DNA of 64,000 nt from Dichotomocladium elegans. Its lineage: Eukaryota; Mucoromycota; Mucoromycetes; Mucorales; Lichtheimiaceae. The notes beneath the pieces were generated by a model that had not been told where the DNA came from, ran no database searches, and worked only from the letters and a program-made list of their open reading frames with translations. Every line of letters starts with the position of its first letter. The first letter of the stretch is position 1. This document shows, in pieces, positions 48,253-59,429 of this stretch. A program made the position numbers and the translations under genes. The stretch spans positions 1,585,739-1,649,738 of the forward strand of contig JAIXMN010000006.1 in NCBI GenBank assembly GCA_025716815.1, given 5' to 3'.

Positions 48253-48879
48253 TTAACCTTGTTAGCCTTGTTAGCCTTGTTAGCCTTGTTAGCCTTGTTA
48301 GCCTTGTTAGCCGTGTTAGCCGTGTTAGCTGTGTTAGCCTTGTTAGCCTTGTTAGCCTTGTTAGCCTTGTTAGCCTTGTTAGCCTTGTTAGCCTTGTTAG
48401 CCTTGTTAGCCTTGTTAGCCTTGTTAGCCTTGTTAGCCGTGTCAGCTGTGTTAGCTGTGTTAGCCGTGTTAGCTGTGTTAGCTGTGTTAGCTGTGTTAGC
48501 TGTGTTAGCCGTGTTAGCCTTGTTAGCCTTGTTAGCCTTGTTATCCGTGTTAGCCGTGTCAGCCGTGTTAGCCGTGTTAGCCGTGTCAGCCGTGTTAGCC
48601 GTGTCAGCCGTGTTAGCCGTGTTAGCCTTGTTATCCGTGTTAGCCGTGTCAGCTGTGTTAGCCGTATTAGCCGTGTTAGCTGTGTTAGCCGTGTTAGCTG
48701 TGTTAGCTGTGTTAGCTGTGTTAGCCTTGTTAGCCGTGTCAGCCGTGTTAGCCGTGTTAGCCTTGTTATCCGTGTTAGCCGTGTTAGCCGTGTTAGCCGT
48801 GTTAGCTGTGTTAGCCGTGTTAGCTGTGTTAGCCGTGTTAGCCGTGTTAGCCGTGTTAGCCGTGTTAGCCGTGTTAGCC
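48253..48879. repeat. 9-bp minisatellite, about 70 copies
   Basis: Near-perfect tandem array of TTAGCCTTG and variants (TTAGCCGTG, TTAGCTGTG, TCAGCCGTG, TTATCCGTG). The left third is mostly the CCTTG form; CCGTG and CTGTG variants dominate the right part. Because 9 is a multiple of 3 and the unit has no stop, most frames stay open: LAL/LAV and VSL/VSR on plus, LTR/LTQ on minus. On the right it passes without a break into codons of the SUA5 relic. Confidence 0.95.
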
Positions 48880-49632
48880 GATGCCGTGAGTAAAATCTTT
48901 CAGGCCCAAATCGCCCATATGACAATCCGTTAATTGTCCATGTGTCATCCTTGCCATGCTGCAGTCGATTTTACCCGAGGGTGAGCTCCCCGAGATCAAC
49001 CGGTCGATGGTCGAATGATTCTGGCCCAACCCGCTGACGATCGTGCTCCCGACCTCTTCCACTTGCTGCGCCTTCAGCCAATGCACCCTGCAAACCATCC
49101 ACGACGCCCGCTCATGTATAGGACGACCTCAATGGCCGAATTCCGCTGATTCTTGGCGGTGGACAATGTCGTGTGGGTGTCGAGAACACGGTCCTCGACG
49201 GTTTACGCCAACCACCCGCCATCTTACTCCCCGGAGGCGTCACATACGAAGCCCTCTTGCCGTACCTGCCTGGTCTCCAGGTATACAGCAAGCAATTTGT
49301 TGACAAGGCACTCGAGAAGGCGCCTACTACCCCAGGGCATGAAATATCGTCACTACTCTCCGGATGCGCCTGTTGTCTTCATTGATACCGCCTCGGACTT
49401 CGGCTTCTTGACTACCACAGCACCCGCACCAGAACAACAGGAATCTTGCAATATTGAACGCGCGGCCATAGGCAAATCAACTGAGGAGATCGCGAGAGGC
49501 ATGTTCTGTAGTCTGCGCACTCTCGATCAGAAGAAGGTAGACGTGATCTTCATCCAAGGCGTCTCAGAAACAGATGAAGGAATGACCGCCATGAACCGCC
49601 TGCTCAAGGCAGCCTCGCAAGTTTGTACATAA
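48880..49632 (+). pseudogene. SUA5: SUA5/YrdC threonylcarbamoyl-AMP synthase relic
   Basis: Recognisable Sua5 blocks in three frames: [111 protein letters not shown] and a Sua5-type C-terminal domain ending RLLKAASQ. Lesions seen: single-base losses in the KGRPSD-equivalent region (~48917) and after HVSS (~48950), TGA before FWPNPL (49017), a deletion of the ~40 residues normally between LVLP and PLAAPSAN, TAG at ~49117, and one extra base before MKYRHY (~49337). The N-terminal third is missing; the minisatellite lies there. The intact enzyme makes t6A37 in tRNA, so an intact copy is expected elsewhere. Confidence 0.88.
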
Positions 49633-50994
49633 GAATCCATTGTATACTGTTTAGATCGAGGCACGACATATGCGCCACTTCTCTCATTCCTCGCCCTCTC
49701 TCTTATCCTAGTTTTATATTATTGTATTATTACCCTTACTCATAACATAGATAGTCCTCGTGCTCTTCCTTCACCGCCATGCGCAGTATCAAGGACATAG
49801 AAGAGTACGACTTGATATAAGAGATATCTGAGTTTGGCGTAACATGTTCTGCTGCCAAAACAAGGACGGGACTCAAACAGAATTCGCTAACTCATTGATA
49901 CTTTATAATTTCGTACACTCAATAAAATGGTTTCTCTGATGAACTACCGTTGTTGGTGCAGGAAGATCCTCTGATGTCCACAAATTTCTGAAGATCCTGA
50001 TCTGTTTGCTTACGTTACTGCACTTGATCGATATGCGCTCTCCAGACTGCGAAGTATAGTTGTTGACGGCTTCATGAATTTGTATTCCAGCCATTATTAT
50101 TATGAAGGATGAACGTAAAACCACCTGTATTTTGGATGAATTTATGGCAGCAGCAGCCAGCTTGGGCGGCTTATTCGTTCATTGTAGAATGTAATCAGTA
50201 GCTCGAAGCAAAGACGTCCTTTATTATTGTGTAGTAATGTGACTCGGTCAATATTAGGACGTTTTCAGGGCATCAATGCTACGCAAGTAGAGAGTGGTTC
50301 TGCTCTTGACATCCTTATCTACAAAAAAGCAACAAGTATTTATGGAGTGAATCAATGTAAAACAGGCATGGGTGAAGTACCGACTCCCACGGTTCTTTTA
50401 GTGACATCGGCGGGGCGAAACGGGATTTGATATCCTTGACATAAAGTTCATTATGCTTAAAATAAAGTATGGAAAAGTAGATCGCTTAATATGGGCATAA
50501 CACCAGGATATCACTGCTGCGCATGGATTATAGCCCTCTGATGATCACCCACTAACAGGATCCCTATCGCATTACGCGATGATCACGAAGAAGTTTATTC
50601 TCGTGGCAAGGGTCAGCAGTTTACAGAATGCGGGAATAACGAAATGACTCCGACAGCAGATAATTAAGCTTCCCTGCTTTCAGCGAGCCCCGTTACAAGG
50701 AGAGAGCATGTAAGCCTGATTGCAACGAGCGCAATAATTGCCCTTGTTCAGGTACTATAAGATGGTATAAGCAAGATATGGGGATCATCTCCAAGCCGTT
50801 TTGAATGTGCAAGTCCCCGTTCTTCCTCGCGTGGTGCCCGTGGTCATGTGCCGACCCCCAAGTTATCCGCCATCCAAAAAAAGTAGCTACTGAGTTCCAA
50901 TTATTTCTTTTGTGCGTGCAATCGGGAGCTTTGTGTTTCATTTGCGTCTCTTCCAATCCGTAGGTGTGCGTTTCTCCGGTTTAGACAACCCGCC
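49633..50994. other. gene-free stretch
   Basis: About 1.36 kb. Short open frames at 49903-50124 (-), 50227-50430 (+) and 50693-50956 (-) show no recognised motif. It is probably decayed repeat or gene debris, with the TBC promoter at the right end. Confidence 0.4.
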
Positions 50995-53544
50995 ATGGAC
51001 TCAACCTATAAAGATCGGTATGCGTTTTTCTGTGTTGGTATGCGGCCACAGTCCTATAATGGCCTACGATACCATTAGTAGACTTACCCGTGCCGGGTGA
51101 ACTGCGGGTTTCTTGCTCTCCTCCTTCTTATTCACCTGACATTCTTAAACAGTGTTCAGTATTTCGAAACGACATTAAAGTTGGAGGCGATCGACGACGA
51201 TGAGTCTCAGACTAACTGGGAACCAGTGATCGATATGGTGACGTTTCGAGAAACGTGTTTTCATGGTACAAAAGAGAGGACAGCCGCGAGAGCGCTATTC
51301 GAGTTATTGCAACTTGTTAATAAATAAGAGCGCATGAAAAGGTATACCTGATGAGTCCGGATTAAGAGCAACTGCATGGCGGGTATTATTGGGGTATTTG
51401 CCACCGGATAAGCGATTATGGAATCAAGTCCTCAACTCGCAACGATTGTGTTATTATGTACGTATCTTTCTTTTTGCTTATCCCACCAATTTATACTCAC
51501 AGCTTGATGAATGATACAGAACTGGGTAAAGGACCTGCTCGAAGACCCAGGCGATGAACCTCCGTCGAGTGATCATGTAAGCTTTTGGCGTTCCCCTCTC
51601 TCCTGGTTTAGGTCTTTCAACAAAGTCAGGGCTCATGCTCCTATGTACATTTTTTTTAGCCCTTGAATGACCAGCGAGGCTCAAAATGGGCAAGCTACTT
51701 CCATGATAACAATATTCTCGATCAGATCGACAAGGATGTGCGACGTACATTACCCGACATTGCCTTCTTCCAATCCCATGTTCCTTTAAATCCGCTGAAT
51801 CCGCTCTGCCCACAGCCTCCTACTCAACCAGACGAGGACGAGGTTGAGAAGCCGGGTCGGCGATTTTCATTCAGCTTTATCGGACGCCCAAGATCTTCTT
51901 CCTCAGCATCTCGCAAGTCGCTCCGTGTAAATAACGTTGATAATCGCTCACGCTCAAACTCACGGAGTTCCGTCCATTCCTCTCATTCAAATGCCCCAGA
52001 TTCGATCATACCAGCACGTAGCATTGTTCGCAAGTTCTCTTCTGCTTTCAAGGCAAACACTTCTTCCACTACGGTTTTTCCGCAATCAAAGAAAAAGTAC
52101 GATGTACGACACATGAAACCTATCTGCCCGCATATCGCGAGCCGCCGCACATTGTTCAAACGCATTAGCCACCTAAAGAATGACGGACGCATGCGAGAAG
52201 GCAGCAATGAAGAAGAAGAGAACGTGCATGCCCGCGATCCAAATGCTCAAGATTTTCACTGGGAGGCCATCGAGCGCATCTTGTTCATCTATGCGAAACT
52301 CAATCCCGGTGTCAGTTACGTTCAAGGCATGAATGAGTTACTGGCACCCATTTACTACGTCTTTGCTAAGGATGATCACCCTGAGGGCCAAGCATATGCT
52401 GAGGCTGACGCATTTTTTGTGTTCACCATTCTTATGTCTGATGTAAGGGACCACTTTGTCCGATCACTCGACCACGACGCCAGGACAGGTATCAATGCCA
52501 CTATGCAACGTATGAGCCAGCGTTTGGCATGGATAGATAAGCCTCTGTGGCGCGATCTGAAAAGGAAGGACATTAAGGAGCAGTATTATGCCTTCCGGTG
52601 GATCACCGTGCTTTGTACGCAGGAATGGGATCTGCCGAGTGTCATTCGTCTATGGGACTCGATCCTGGCTGATCGAGGAAACGATAGCGGTGACTCAATG
52701 CGCTTTGAGTTCCTCCTCGATTTTGCAGTGGCCATGGTCCTGTGAGTTTTATTTATTTATTTGTACTTTTATAGCACATGTATGCGAGCGATTTATACCG
52801 TTTTTATTCCGGACTGGATTATGTAGGTGCATTCGGCAGGACATCCTCAGGGGTGACTTTGCAGAGAACGTGCGACTACTCCAGAACTACCCTATCGACG
52901 ATATCCAAGTAGTGCTTTCGACTGCTTACTCTGTACGCGATATGCGCCTAAATGCACTGGCCAACGGATGCATCGTACCTGGCGTTAGTAATAATCGCAG
53001 CAGCGGTGTCTTTTCATCGGACTGGAGCGATACATCTTCAGTAGCATCGAATGGGTCTGGCACCCGTCTTCAACGCTTGCGTGAAACAACAGATATGGCG
53101 CGTGCCAGCTTTGATTCATTCCGCAAAGAATCCAAAGAATCTTTAGATGAACTTTTCCGCCGTTCCACTGCAGTAGCCACAGCGGGCGGAGACAACTGGA
53201 AGCGGGCGAGCACGGGTGAAATGGCCAGGAGTCTTTCCCAGCGTCTTGCATCTAGAGTCAAACGACAGACGTCATTGCATCAGCCGCCCTCAGATACAGG
53301 GCTTTATCGTTCAAATTCAACGCGCTCCGAACAATCTGCTAATCGATCTGCTGGCCATCAATATCACCAACAACAAAACGGCACCAGTAGTCCAACGTCC
53401 CTTTTGGGAAGATTTTCCCAGATGATGAGTAATAACAACAACGCTGCAGTGTCTCCATATGGTCGCCTCAAGGCCATGACCAGTACCACAAACCCTGGAA
53501 ACGAACGCTATAGAAATCAACAACAGTATCATGGATTTGTATAA
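50995..53544 (+). CDS. TBC1D13: TBC1D13-type Rab GTPase-activating protein
   Basis: Six exons: 50995-51017, 51153-51265, 51342-51457, 51520-51576, 51660-52741, 52827-53544; 2109 nt, 702 aa. The TBC domain starts at FRETCFHGIPDESGLRATAW and LLGYLPPDKRLWNQVL. The arginine-finger block is LDQIDKDVRRTLPDI and the glutamine-finger block is VSYVQGMNELLAPIYYVF. A ~110-residue Ser/Arg-rich insertion separates the two, as in TBC1D13 homologs. The end of the domain has FRWITVLCTQEWDLPSVIRL, WDSILAD and FLLDFAVAMVL. The C-terminal ~200 residues are Ser/Asn/Gln-rich and disordered. Family role: stimulates GTP hydrolysis on Rabs in membrane traffic (Rab35 in animals). The first exon is only 23 nt. Confidence 0.92.
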
Positions 53545-53819
53545 GTTCTCGCTATCCATTCTCTTCTCTGCCTATTTTTTCTACGTACTTTCTAGTTTAT
53601 GTAAATTGCTTTTCTTTATTTTTATTTTTTTATCTATCCCTTGCTGTAATGTCTAAATGGGGACAAATTCTCAGGAGATCCACTGCGTACTATGCGAACG
53701 TCAAGATCTTTGTCATTGAGAAGCGTTTCTGCGATATATAAACACCTGCTAATTTCATGATATCATATTGAACATTCATTTTATAATTATCATCCCATTC
53801 AATTTCATCAGCATACAGT
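53545..53819. other. intergenic
   Basis: 275 bp of AT-rich sequence between the TBC stop and the next start. No feature is recognised. Confidence 0.35.
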
Positions 53820-54565
53820 ATGAAGGTAGGCTAACTTGCTGAATTTATTGAAAGGTAGAACCTCTTCTTTACAAACCCGCTCATTTACCAAAAATACCTT
53901 TCCCCTCCCCCTTTCTAGATATTCGCCATCCTCCTGACCGCGTCCCTCTATGCCATGACTGTCTCTGCAGGCACTGAATACTTTTCATCACCCAAGCCAC
54001 GCTCTGTTTTTAAGAAAGGCACCAGGGTTACTTTTGCTTTGGAGAGTCTACCTGAGCTGGAAGGTCATCCTTTGAGAGCCAATCTCTATAGAGAAGGCGG
54101 AGATCGCGCGTAAGGAATTAAGATAAAGAGCAAGGGGGAAGAACTAAGTTGTGTTTAACTATCATAAAATATTCGTCGATTAGACTTGTCTACACCATGA
54201 AGCAATGGACCGCCGCTAGCTTGGAGGACAGTGATGACGGCGAATTTAAGTTTGATGGCCTACTCAGTCGGTACTTGCCCAGCGGGTTCTATTACGTACA
54301 GCTGGATATCGTCGGTGGCGATAACGAAGACCCTGTAAAAAGCTATACCTTCGGTGTGGCACAGAAAGCAAATATACGCTACGAAGATGTTCCTATTCAG
54401 ACCCGTAAGCCTGCTAAGCCCGCTAAGCCCGCTATCCCCGCCCAGCCCATCAAATCCACCAAGCATACTACCAAGCCTTCCGGATCCGCCAAATCTGTCA
54501 AAACCACAAAGACTACGTCGCATCATGGAATCTCCCTCCTTAGACTCCACAACAAGGTTTTATAA
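53820..54565 (+). CDS. small secreted protein, Kre9/Knh1-like N-terminal fold possible
   Basis: Three exons: 53820-53825 (ATGAAG only), 53919-54109, 54184-54565; 579 nt, 192 aa. The six-nt coding exon joins to IFAILLTASLYAMTVSAGTE, which completes a clear signal peptide. The mature part starts EYFSSPKPRSVFKKGTRVTF and has YLPSGFYYVQLDIVGG, reminiscent of the Ig-like Kre9/Knh1-type domain of fungal secreted wall proteins (pattern resemblance only). The tail (~140-190) is Lys/Pro/Thr-rich with KPAKPAKPA repeats. No GPI signal or C-terminal hydrophobic segment is seen. AATAAA lies 12 bases after the stop. It is probably extracellular or wall-associated. Confidence 0.75.
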
Positions 54566-54576
54566 AGACACCTTAT

Positions 54577-54582
54577 AATAAA
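54577..54582 (+). terminator. poly(A) signal AATAAA of the secreted-protein gene
   Basis: AATAAA 12 bases after the stop at 54565. The convergent TPR gene stops 44 bases further right, so the two 3' UTRs very probably overlap. Confidence 0.55.
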
Positions 54583-54608
54583 ATGTGTTTTTCTGCTTTA
54601 TTTTGCAT

Positions 54609-56626
54609 TCATCGCCGACGTCGAGGAGATGACCTGCTATGCCGGCGATGAGATCGATTCCTGTGGCTACCAGCTTTCTCATCGTGATGCCGGCGTCGAT
54701 GCCGTTCTAAACTTGTTTTTTCTCGCCTACGACTGCTTTTATGTTCGTCGCCTCGCTGCTTTTTGCGGTGATCGGATCCACTGGGATCATCGTATTTTCG
54801 CTTTTCACCAGAGATATGATTCTCGTCACCGTCAGCCCTTTCATGACTTTCATATCCATCCAAGTTGCTGATCTCGTTTCTGCCATTACGATGGTGGCCA
54901 CCAGGCTCCTCGACATTGCTCATGGGATCGTCACTTATGCTACTTCCTCGTCCTTTATCTTCACGACTGGTATCCAACGGATCAGCGCCGCTGTCGGCAT
55001 CCTGGTGCCGATCACTGTGGCCATCATCACAATCTCTGCTATGCAGTCTGTTGCTCCTCCCGCTGCTATGATGATGTCGATGGTGTCTGCTTCCGCGGTC
55101 ATCTTTCCGTTGCTCCCTTCTACTATGACTATCTTGACGCCGGTGATCATGCTTGTGGTCTTTGGAATAATCTCTCCGACGGCGTCGGCTTCGCCTATCA
55201 ACAGAGTGGTCGCTTTTATGGTAATCATCGTCCCGTTTCCTAGGACCTCTTTCACAGGAACCCTCAGCAGAGTCACCCACGCCGTCAAATTGTCCACGTT
55301 GACGGTCGCGGTCACGGTCGCGATGGTGGCGACGGCGGCTGCGTCGACGGCTCCTCGACTTCGATGATAGGGCTCGTTCGCTGTCGTCATCGCTACTATC
55401 ACCACTCTCTCGCCTGCTATCTCCGTCCCTTCTTTTGTCTTCATCCTCCCGTCGTCGCCTTCGTCGCTTGTCACGATCTGCTGAGTTACCTTCTCTTTTT
55501 GCCCGATGCGAACTTCTAGAAAGCGAATGACGGTTCCTCTCTACACTGCTGTCACCCCGTCTTCTGAAACCCCTCTCTTGCTTTTGGGAGACCTGAATGT
55601 TTTCCAATAATACTTGAGCTTCTGCGTGCGATGGATCCGCCTTGAGTGCTCTTTCAAGATTCTCGATAGCCTCGGCCTTATTCTTTTGATATAACAATCT
55701 GGAACACATGTCCATATATAATATATATAGTTATCATTAATGTTAAATCATAGTATATGTCCTCGACAGTCTGCACTTACCCTTCTGCAACACGGAACCA
55801 GCCCTCCGCATATTTTGGATCCATGTCAAGCGCACGTTTATAACAGTTCAACGCACCCTGGACATTTTTTTGTTTAAATGCCGCGATACCCTCATTGACT
55901 CTGTGTATCAATAAGGAAAGCAAGTTCGTTAGAAGTGCATACATAGCTGTATATCCATATTTCGACGTACGAATTACGGGCATAATTTCTGTTCTGGGTA
56001 TCTCTAATCTTCATGTAGCTTTCGATAAGAGGCTTCTGACCGCCGCAGTCTTCTATCGCAGCTAGTTCATTCTGACTTGTCAGTAAGCTTGGTTGCCGTA
56101 ACGTCTTGCTTTGGATGCTGAATAGACTTGCAAGCCGGACCCATTGGTGAGGGTACGTGATTGATTGGTCTCCTCGGATTGTCTGCCAGGCTTTTTGTTC
56201 CACAGGTGGAAGAACGTTGACGTTGAGGAACTGGAAAGGTTTGAACTCGTCTGATATGGTCCGATTATCCTTGTTGTTGCTAAGGCTATGGGATTTTGCT
56301 CCTACTGTGTCAGACATGCGTGGTGATGCTGTTGCTGTTGCTGCTGTTGTTTCTGTTGTAGTAGCCGGTGACGATTGCACCGCAGAAGTCCCATTGCTCG
56401 CTTTTCTTGCTTGCCGTTCGGCATTCCGACGCTTGAGTTCATTAACAGACTGCATATGCAGCCCTTGGAGGAATCGACGCGTCTTCGGTTCGGTCGCAAA
56501 CGCTTGAAGACGATCCTCAAAAGGATCGCTGGCAGTAACCAGCGATGGCTCATAACGGGCTATCGGATTGTTGTTTTTCGTTTTGATCGTCCAGCTTGAC
56601 GAAGCGGCCCCTATGCTTGCTTCCAT
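54609..56626 (-). CDS. TPR protein with long Arg/Ser/Asp-rich tail (TTC14-like)
   Basis: Three exons: 56626-55971, 55900-55781, 55698-54609; 1866 nt, 621 aa. After a low-complexity N-terminus (~1-215), two TPR units follow: NEGIAAFKQKNVQGALNCYK through DPKYAEGWFRVAEG, and LLYQKNKAEAIENLERALKA through SHAEAQVLLENIQV (~219-295). The last ~320 residues are RS/RD/RE/RH-rich like splicing-associated proteins (for example EDKRRDGDSRRESGD). Animal TTC14 has the same TPR plus RS-tail arrangement, but the S1 domain expected there is not seen, so orthology is tentative. A nuclear RNA-linked role is inference from the tail. Confidence 0.75.
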
Positions 56627-57719
56627 AGCAATGTGGTTGTTGTGTTATTGTAAGCGCCAGTCCAAAACCCGATTCTTAAGAAGAGAAGAAAACTGGTGGT
56701 TCTGTGATGACTATTGATTCAAAAAGCAACACTCGTTTGAGCAGCAAATAAAAAGCTTGACATCACCTCTCATAGGCTAATTTTCTGAAGGTCTCTGAGC
56801 ACTCCCCCCCCCAAGTTTCACAACTTTACCTGCCGCGGTGTGCAGTTAACATAATTTAGAAATACTTCATCTCTGCGCCTTGCTCTGTGCATCTATATAC
56901 TTTTATCTCTGAACGTACAGAGATGCCCAGAATGTTGGGTTTGATGTGCAGATATGACTAAAAGCTGCCGCAGAAGTGGCCGCCCGCGTTCTAATAAGCT
57001 GTCCTGAGCGGCCTGCCAGTCATCTACGCTACATGAGTAGCTGCTCTTTAACAACTTTTGATGTATGTTCCAGTGGACAGAGTCGAGGCGACAAAGCGTC
57101 AACAGTAACGTTTCCTGCTCCCTGCGCGGTAACTATCACTAAGACCATTTGCTCTCATCCAAGACATGACTATTCCCCCCTTCCCCTCAGGACGCTCGAA
57201 AGACATAGAGACATTCAACTGGTAACGGCGCGTCCTAGATTACGGTGTTATTCTATATATCGACTTCTTTGTACGGGCGTTTTGTGAACAATAGCTTTTC
57301 ATGGAGTATTCCTGAAAGAAATGATGTAGACTCTCAGACGAAAGAAACAAATTCGATATGCAGATTAACAACATATATTGACCAAAAGATAATATATTTT
57401 CAATATATAAAGGACCATATTATGATTATCAGAAATACAGAAAAATCATTCGTTCACATAATTTCATCAACATACATGTCAGTGTTATCGAATGCGGTGA
57501 TGTGGATCCGTACCTCATCCTAGAGTAACTTAAGCACAATTTCTTCAGAGATGTGGGTGACTTAAACGGCCGAAAATGACAGTACATCGGTTTGAAAGAA
57601 CGGATCCAACCTGTCATTAATAAAAATCCGATCTAAGCCTGTAGCAGAAATAACGACCCCTAGATATCACAACTAGCGCTCTAAGACAGATATTACATTA
57701 ACCTCTTCGCGCCTCAAGA
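56627..57719. other. start of gene-poor region
   Basis: About 1.1 kb. The left part should contain the TPR gene promoter. A C9 run lies near 56805. Short frames on both strands have no recognised motif. Confidence 0.4.
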
Positions 57720-58240
57720 GACACCGATTACCAATTTCTCTTGATAGCCAACACATGGACAATAAAAACGTCTTGAATGAATGCACGGGCGGTACATAGC
57801 TGACATAGTTGTTTGAAAAACTTCGTTTTCCTTAATGAGTCTGGGTTCAGTGATAGCATGAGACACATTACGGCGGCGAGGCCCATAAAAAGGAGTCCCT
57901 CACTACCAAAGACAAGAACAAATACAATCGCGAACTTGGAAGCAACTTCCATATCATGCACTACTAACGTAGCTTGAGCCTCTCACAGCCACCAGCAACG
58001 GGAAGAAAGAAGGCTGAGAAATCTGAAATTGAAATCAAGGAGTTGTAGCTGTTCATTATCTTAGCTTCCCCCGGGCTTCAATGGGAGAGGTGCGCAAATA
58101 TACATATATGAACCAGCAGCCAATTGATAAGTCTGAGGAAATCTCTCGATATGTTTCCTTTTGTTGATATGCCGTGGCTATTGTCAGAAGCACATCTAGA
58201 TGAGTTTTGCTGATGAGCACGCAGTAAGTCAAAGGCTAGC
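57720..58240 (+). mobile_element. degenerate Tc1/mariner relic (copy 2, most decayed)
   Basis: Plus-strand sequence from about 57815 reads FLNESGFSDSMRH then LPKTRTNTIANLEA, parallel to FLDESGFHIDTKR and IPKTRAKTITILG of the copy at 34.8 kb. Nucleotide similarity continues through the AGGCTGAGAAATCTGAAATTG region to EISRYV near 58140. The DNAPIH block is not recoverable. Many stops are present. Confidence 0.7.
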
Positions 58241-59429
58241 ACTAAAGGGATCATTTACGTGCAAGTACGAAAACTTGATATGATGTTATGGTTTTTCTTT
58301 TTTGATACTCCATGGCGGGCATCATACTTTTTTAGCTCCATATATTAGCAATTAGTAAACGATATAATATTAGTCTTGTTGAAACATAAAAAAAGGAGGA
58401 TCCGTCCTCCTCATCTTACATTTACTAGTTTGTACACTAACCAGTTAATGTCACATTATATTTAACTGTTTATACCTTTTCCATCAATCTATACACAGGC
58501 GGCGATTGGTCCCACATCTTATTTCTCTTTTACAGAATTGGTATTACATCCAAAGCAACAACGGTATTCAAGTAGTTCTATGCAATATATATGTTATCAC
58601 TATGCTTGATTCGTTGATATCGCCACTGAAACATACCAGTCTTGATAGACAGTATCCTTTTGTACACAACAATTACAAATAATGGACAGTGATATACAAC
58701 GAATGATGACCTCACGCCCTCTTCCTTAATCTTTGGGTATTTGCGCGTCCGGCTATATTTTCCTTTGTAGATGTCGTCTTACCCCAGTGGACTTGAGAGA
58801 TAGATGATAATCTTATGTTGCAGCAAGATACAAGATCTCTCTCGGAACTACTCGTGCGCTTACATCATCGTGTTACTCTCATTTTACGTCAAGCATACTA
58901 CTTTGATTCATTAGGATGTTATTAAAAAGTAAACCGCCGTTATTTACGTGGATTTACCAATGTGTCTATATTCTCCTTCCTGGGTCTCATCTTATTGGGT
59001 ATGGGCTCAAACCAAAAGATGATATTAGCTACGGTGTTGTCAATTTTGGCGAATAAAGTTTGGCCGTTTAAATGATTAAGCTGGCAGCAGAAGCGAGAAC
59101 AGGGTACGAAGGATGTCATTCACTGTATATGAGCTTCCTATTAATTATACTGCCTTTCTCTTTCAAAATATGAGGAAAAAAGGTAATAATCATTGGATTG
59201 GTTTCTTTGGCGGAGTGGGTTATGTTGGGTTAGCCTGATGGTAAAGCAGAAAGAAACATACAGTATATTCCAAATCAGAGGCGTGTCCTGCCAGCTCTGA
59301 AGTCGCAGGATCACAAAAATAAAATCGTCTTTTGCCCAGAACACGCATGATGACGAAGCAACGTCACATGCATCCACCGAAAGATGTTGCTTCCATCTCT
59401 TCCTTTTGACTTTCTCTTTTATATACCTT
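58241..59429. other. gene-free stretch
   Basis: About 1.2 kb of AT-rich sequence without a recognised gene, RNA or repeat. Confidence 0.4.

Noticed and set aside
48253..48879. CRISPR-like array
   Set aside because: Direct 9-bp units without spacers in a eukaryotic genome; it is a minisatellite.
48231..48933. Two plus-strand ORFs of ~220 codons
   Set aside because: They are the LAL/LAV and VSL/VSR readings of a stop-free 9-mer repeat. Only the last ~15 codons of one frame carry real (SUA5) signal.
54741..55367. 208-codon hydrophobic plus-strand ORF
   Set aside because: Antisense of the Arg/Ser/Asp-rich tail of the TPR gene; the apparent membrane protein is a reverse-complement artefact.
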